A DNA stretch of 7,059 nucleotides from Lachnospiraceae bacterium. GTDB taxonomy: Bacteria > Bacillota_A > Clostridia > Lachnospirales > Lachnospiraceae. The notes beneath the pieces were generated by a model. That model was not told the origin of the DNA. It worked only from the letters and a program-made list of their open reading frames with translations, and made no database searches. Both the position numbers and the translations under genes were made by a program. The stretch spans positions 1 to 7,059 of the forward strand of contig JAEEJD010000223.1 in assembly GCA_016281675.1 (NCBI GenBank). The letters are read 5' to 3'. Below are positions 4,141 to 7,059 of the stretch, one piece after another. Numbering within the stretch: position 1 is the stretch's first letter; every line of letters begins with the position of its first letter.

Positions 4141-6666
4141 TTACTGAACGGTCCTTATCTTCTCGGGAGGAATATAGTAAAACAGCATATCCTCCAGTTC
4201 CTTCAGTTTGATCGGTTTGGACAGATAGTCATTATAACCCGCCGCAAGATACTCATCTCTCGCGCCCGAAAGAACATTTGCCGTAAGGGATATGACAGGT
4301 GCCCCGGCTGATCTGTTGTCGTCAAGTTCCTTCATTTTCTTAAGTGTTGCGGGCCCATCCATCTCCGGCATCAAATGATCAAGGAATATGACATCATATT
4401 CATTCTTCTTAACAAGCTCCAGCGCTTCTTCACCCGATGTGGCCGTATCCGTTTTGATCTTTGTCTTCTTGAGAAGGTTCTTCATCACAGTGAGATTTAC
4501 CGGAGAATCGTCTACAACAAGAATATGTGCATCCTCGGCGATAAAGTCGATACGCTGTTTTCTTCCGGCAGGTTTCTTAAACCAACTGCTCTGATCTCCG
4601 ACCGGTTCGTCATTAACGATACCCTGTATTAACTCGAATCCGAATTCGGATCCTTCACCGTAAGTGCTTTTAACCGAAAGCTTACTTTCCATCAGTTCGA
4701 GAAGTTCCGTCGTGATCGAAATACCCAGTCCCGTTCCTTCAATGGAAATATTACGTTTCTCATCAACGCGCTCATATTCCTCAAACAGTCTGTTCATATC
4801 TTCGGGTTTGATACCTATGCCCGTATCTTTTACCGAAACCGCAAGTCTGATCGATCTGTCGGGAATATCTTCAGCGCCTATTGCCCTGATACTCAGCGTC
4901 ACGCAGCCCGTCTCCGTATATTTGACTGCATTTGTCAGCAGATTTGTGATGACCTGTCTGATACGTGTTACATCGCCGAGCAGAACGGACGGGATCGACG
5001 GATCGATATCGAGCTTAACTTTCAGTCCCTTGTCTTCGGCACGGAGTCTGACTACGTTATACAGATCGTTGATAAGCGAAGTCAGTCCGTATTCCACCGG
5101 AATTATGTTCATCTTTCCCGCTTCGATCTTCGAGAAATCAAGTATATCATTGACTATGCCGAGAAGATTGTTCCCGGCGGAACGAATACTTGCGGCATAA
5201 TCGAGAGTATCCTCTTCCTTACTCTCCTGAAGTATCATCTCATCCATTCCGAGGATTGCATTAATCGGTGTCCGTATCTCATGAGACATATGCGACAGGA
5301 ATGCCGACTTGGCTTTGTTGGCTTCTCTTGCCTCAGCGGCCATATCAATAAGCTCATTTGTTATCTTGGAAAGGAATGTTGACATTCTGTCGGAAAGCGA
5401 CAAAGTACGTCCGTGACGCAGGCTCTCCAAAGAAGGATGCTCAAACTCTCCGGCACTCTTTGCCGCATCACCTTCCTTAAGGCCAATGGCCAGATGCGCA
5501 CTGTTAAGTATTCCGCCTTTTCCGTTATGATAAAAAAGCTCACACGCACCATGCATCAAAGCATGATCCGGAGCGATCGGGGAGAATTCATCCCATTCGA
5601 TATGTGCATCTTCTTTAAGGAAATTGATACGGTTTCCGCAAAGCGTCAGGAACAACGCTTCGGGTGCAAACTGCTCCATTTTCTCCAGTGATCTGCGACT
5701 CGCATCCAGTACTTCGTCGTGAGAAGCGAAAGTGAAACGGATCCGCTCACCCTCCTTTACGGTCATCATGAAGTAGAGCTCACCGTCTTTTCCGCAATCT
5801 ATCGGGATCATACAGATATTGATCCCGTCCCGTTCAACGACGAACGGAAATTCGCATATGTTACCGATAAAGTACGCATCGGGGTATACACCAAGGTACT
5901 CTCTGTATATATCCACCGCCGGAAGATCGTTGATCTTTGTGATCACCGTCTCACCCTTTGACGGCTTATCTCCCAGTTTGGCGGAAAAACTTCGGCCGAT
6001 CGGATTCCAGCCCAGTGCGTATTCAGCCAGAACCTTCAATCCGCTTCCGTAAAATACGACTGCCACGAACCCGTCACTTAGAATATCGTCTCCGATGATC
6101 AGTTCGTTGCTGACCGGATCGGAATCATACTTTTCGATTTCAACGGTGTTCTCACCTTCTTCAACGGAAATCTTCTGCGGAAGATTACGGATCGTGGATG
6201 TTCCGAACAATACCGCATCCTCATGTCCCTCCATCGCCTTTTCCATAAAAGCGGTCGTGTTAAGGGCCATATTACTTCCGAACAGCTCCACAGCCTTTAT
6301 TTCGCCGTACTCGTCCAGGCGTCTCTTAAGGCTTTGTGCTGCTTTTGTCTCTTCTCCCGGAACACACGGGATACTTACCACATCAATATCGGCTTCATCC
6401 GTAAGTATCAGATTAAGGAGTATACCGCTGCCCTCGGGCATCAACTCGGCTATAAGAGTTAATGAGATCCCGGCAATCTGAAGCTCGGGATGATCGAGTT
6501 CTTTGATCTTCCCGACAAGCGACTCCGTTTCGGCTTTGGATAAGCCCCTCTCATAAATAGTGATAAGGGCACACTTATGCTTCGTTTCCGAAATGATCCC
6601 GTCAATTGTCAGGATCGCTTCTTCCGCGGACTGTATATCGTTGCATAGGATTTTCTTTTGAATCAT
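4141..6666 (-). CDS. Soluble FIST-domain hybrid sensor histidine kinase with C-terminal receiver
   Basis: An 841-residue cytoplasmic hybrid kinase; no membrane segment or signal peptide is seen. Residues about 30-225 and 240-395 form FIST N and C sensory domains, recognised by DGFVAVVFYGSGLKVLAEYA (198-217), PFVVERDG (274-281), FAPEALFLTLCGNR (333-346) and GKGGILNS (382-389). FIST domains are thought to sense small ligands, possibly amino acids. A helical linker (425-455) leads into HisKA, with SHEIRTP and phospho-acceptor His462. The HATPase domain (about 565-682) has N-box Asn575 and Asn579, DTGIGI (614-619) and GTGLGIS (644-650). The receiver (about 713-830) has Asp719/Asp720, phospho-acceptor Asp763, Thr795 and Lys817. 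All residues needed for autophosphorylation and phosphotransfer are present. No HPt, DNA-binding or cyclase output is fused or encoded nearby. The start at 6666 lacks a well-spaced Shine-Dalgarno (AGG is 12 nt away), but the next in-frame Met, residue 76, would cut into FIST. The gene follows the pseudouridine synthase by 56 bp. Confidence 0.95.
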   Translation of the reverse strand: MIQKKILCNDIQSAEEAILTIDGIISETKHKCALITIYERGLSKAETESLVGKIKELDHPELQIAGISLTLIAELMPEGSGILLNLILTDEADIDVVSIPCVPGEETKAAQSLKRRLDEYGEIKAVELFGSNMALNTTAFMEKAMEGHEDAVLFGTSTIRNLPQKISVEEGENTVEIEKYDSDPVSNELIIGDDILSDGFVAVVFYGSGLKVLAEYALGWNPIGRSFSAKLGDKPSKGETVITKINDLPAVDIYREYLGVYPDAYFIGNICEFPFVVERDGINICMIPIDCGKDGELYFMMTVKEGERIRFTFASHDEVLDASRRSLEKMEQFAPEALFLTLCGNRINFLKEDAHIEWDEFSPIAPDHALMHGACELFYHNGKGGILNSAHLAIGLKEGDAAKSAGEFEHPSLESLRHGRTLSLSDRMSTFLSKITNELIDMAAEAREANKAKSAFLSHMSHEIRTPINAILGMDEMILQESKEEDTLDYAASIRSAGNNLLGIVNDILDFSKIEAGKMNIIPVEYGLTSLINDLYNVVRLRAEDKGLKVKLDIDPSIPSVLLGDVTRIRQVITNLLTNAVKYTETGCVTLSIRAIGAEDIPDRSIRLAVSVKDTGIGIKPEDMNRLFEEYERVDEKRNISIEGTGLGISITTELLELMESKLSVKSTYGEGSEFGFELIQGIVNDEPVGDQSSWFKKPAGRKQRIDFIAEDAHILVVDDSPVNLTVMKNLLKKTKIKTDTATSGEEALELVKKNEYDVIFLDHLMPEMDGPATLKKMKELDDNRSAGAPVISLTANVLSGARDEYLAAGYNDYLSKPIKLKELEDMLFYYIPPEKIRTVQ

Positions 6667-6708
6667 ACGGCCATTTTACCTATTATTCGACATAAACACA
6701 ATAACAAG

Positions 6709-6727
6709 AATGATTTTTGCAATCATT
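6709..6727. repeat. 7-bp inverted repeat spanning the pseudouridine synthase stop codon
   Basis: AATGATT (6709-6715) and AATCATT (6721-6727) are perfect inverted arms with a 5-base loop. The arm at 6721-6727 contains the synthase stop codon. On the minus strand the stem is followed by CTTGTTATTG, which is T-rich but not a proper run. It could be a weak terminator between synthase and kinase, or chance in AT-rich DNA. Confidence 0.3.
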
Positions 6728-7059
6728 TCGAAAGTACTGCGATCTCGTCATCCGACAGTTCCCGATACATCCCCTCGACAAGATCCGGATCAAGATTCAG
6801 ATTTCCGACTGACAAACGCTTTAAGTAGGTAACTTTTTTTCCGCGGCTCGCGATCATATTCTTTACCTGATGGTATTTACCCTCGCTTATCGTTACGACC
6901 GCCTCGGTATTGTCACTTTCACATATTTCAAGGGTAGCACTCCTGTACTTCGTTCCGTCGTTAAGAACAATGCCTTCCGAAAATGCATCCGAATCGTCAT
7001 CCGAAAGCGGCAGATCCGTACGGATAAAATATCTCTTATCAACGTGATTTTTCGGAGAC
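6723..7059 (-). CDS. RsuA-family 16S rRNA pseudouridine synthase, C-terminal part
   Basis: The last 111 residues of a pseudouridine synthase of the RsuA/RluB/E/F family, cut by the window edge. RsuA itself makes pseudouridine 516 in 16S rRNA. The visible part begins at SPKNHVDKRY, the usual KxVxKxY strand after the catalytic core, and continues through VTISEGKYHQVKNMIASRG (55-73 of the fragment), LKRLSVGNLNLD (79-90) and the terminal YRELSDDEIAVL. The catalytic aspartate motif and any N-terminal S4 domain would lie outside the window. The usual KRM after HQV is KNM here, a small variation. Family assignment is firm; which rRNA position it modifies is inferred from resemblance to RsuA. The kinase gene follows on the same strand after 56 bp, so read-through is possible but not shown. 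Confidence 0.92.
   Translation of the reverse strand, partial: SPKNHVDKRYFIRTDLPLSDDDSDAFSEGIVLNDGTKYRSATLEICESDNTEAVVTISEGKYHQVKNMIASRGKKVTYLKRLSVGNLNLDPDLVEGMYRELSDDEIAVLSK

Noticed and set aside
4664..5200. Plus-strand open frame of 178 codons opposite the kinase HATPase region
   Set aside because: A Ser/Leu-rich mirror of a conserved kinase domain. It has no family features and no supporting start signals.
6095..6481. Plus-strand open frame of 128 codons opposite the FIST N-terminal region
   Set aside because: Serine-rich shadow of the FIST coding strand with no motif and no ribosome binding site.
6673..6701. Kinase promoter TTGTGT, 17 bp, TAAAAT on the minus strand
   Set aside because: The -35 half is poor (3 of 6) and the start of RNA would fall almost on the ATG. 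Read-through from the upstream gene is equally possible.
1..7059. CRISPR arrays, tRNA genes, transposons or phage defence genes
   Set aside because: No direct-repeat series, cloverleaf, terminal repeats, transposase or defence-type domains were seen on either strand.

Overview
The window looks like chromosomal DNA of a Gram-positive anaerobe of the Clostridia, most plausibly Lachnospiraceae. This is an inference from purine-rich Shine-Dalgarno sites, a lipoprotein-type TAXI binding protein, a soluble FIST-domain hybrid kinase and moderate base composition. No rRNA, tRNA, CRISPR array, insertion sequence or phage gene is visible. Nearly all of the sequence is coding, mostly on the minus strand.

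Left part (1-2529, minus strand): a compact three-gene unit. In transcription order it encodes a small cytidylate-kinase-like P-loop protein (2529-1915), a TAXI-type TRAP solute-binding lipoprotein (1898-933) and the start of a fused TRAP permease (904 to beyond base 1). Gaps are only 16 and 28 bp and each gene has its own ribosome binding site. A good sigma-A-type promoter (TTGAAA, 17 bp, TAAAAT) lies just before the kinase-like gene. Two of the genes form a sodium- or proton-coupled uptake system for small organic anions. The kinase-like protein is the unexplained partner.

Middle (2530-3972): a divergent plus-strand gene encodes a membrane-anchored metallo-beta-lactamase-fold protein resembling the C-terminal domain of ComEC, but standing alone. 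It converges with a minus-strand guanine-deaminase-like gene, and the two stop codons overlap by 4 bp. The divergent control region holds two small inverted repeats.

The gap 3973-4140 holds a perfect 9-bp hairpin, a very strong plus-strand Shine-Dalgarno followed by an 11-codon ORF, an AT-rich hairpin and a T-rich tract. No full gene explains these.

Right part (4141-7059, minus strand): an 841-residue soluble hybrid sensor kinase (FIST sensor, HisKA, HATPase, receiver), preceded by the 3' end of an RsuA-family 16S rRNA pseudouridine synthase. The kinase has no recognisable response-regulator or HPt partner in the window, so its output must lie elsewhere. Everything here belongs to a known superfamily. 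The points most worth a second look are the kinase-TRAP operon, the stand-alone ComEC-like hydrolase, and the orphan hairpin with its micro-ORF.
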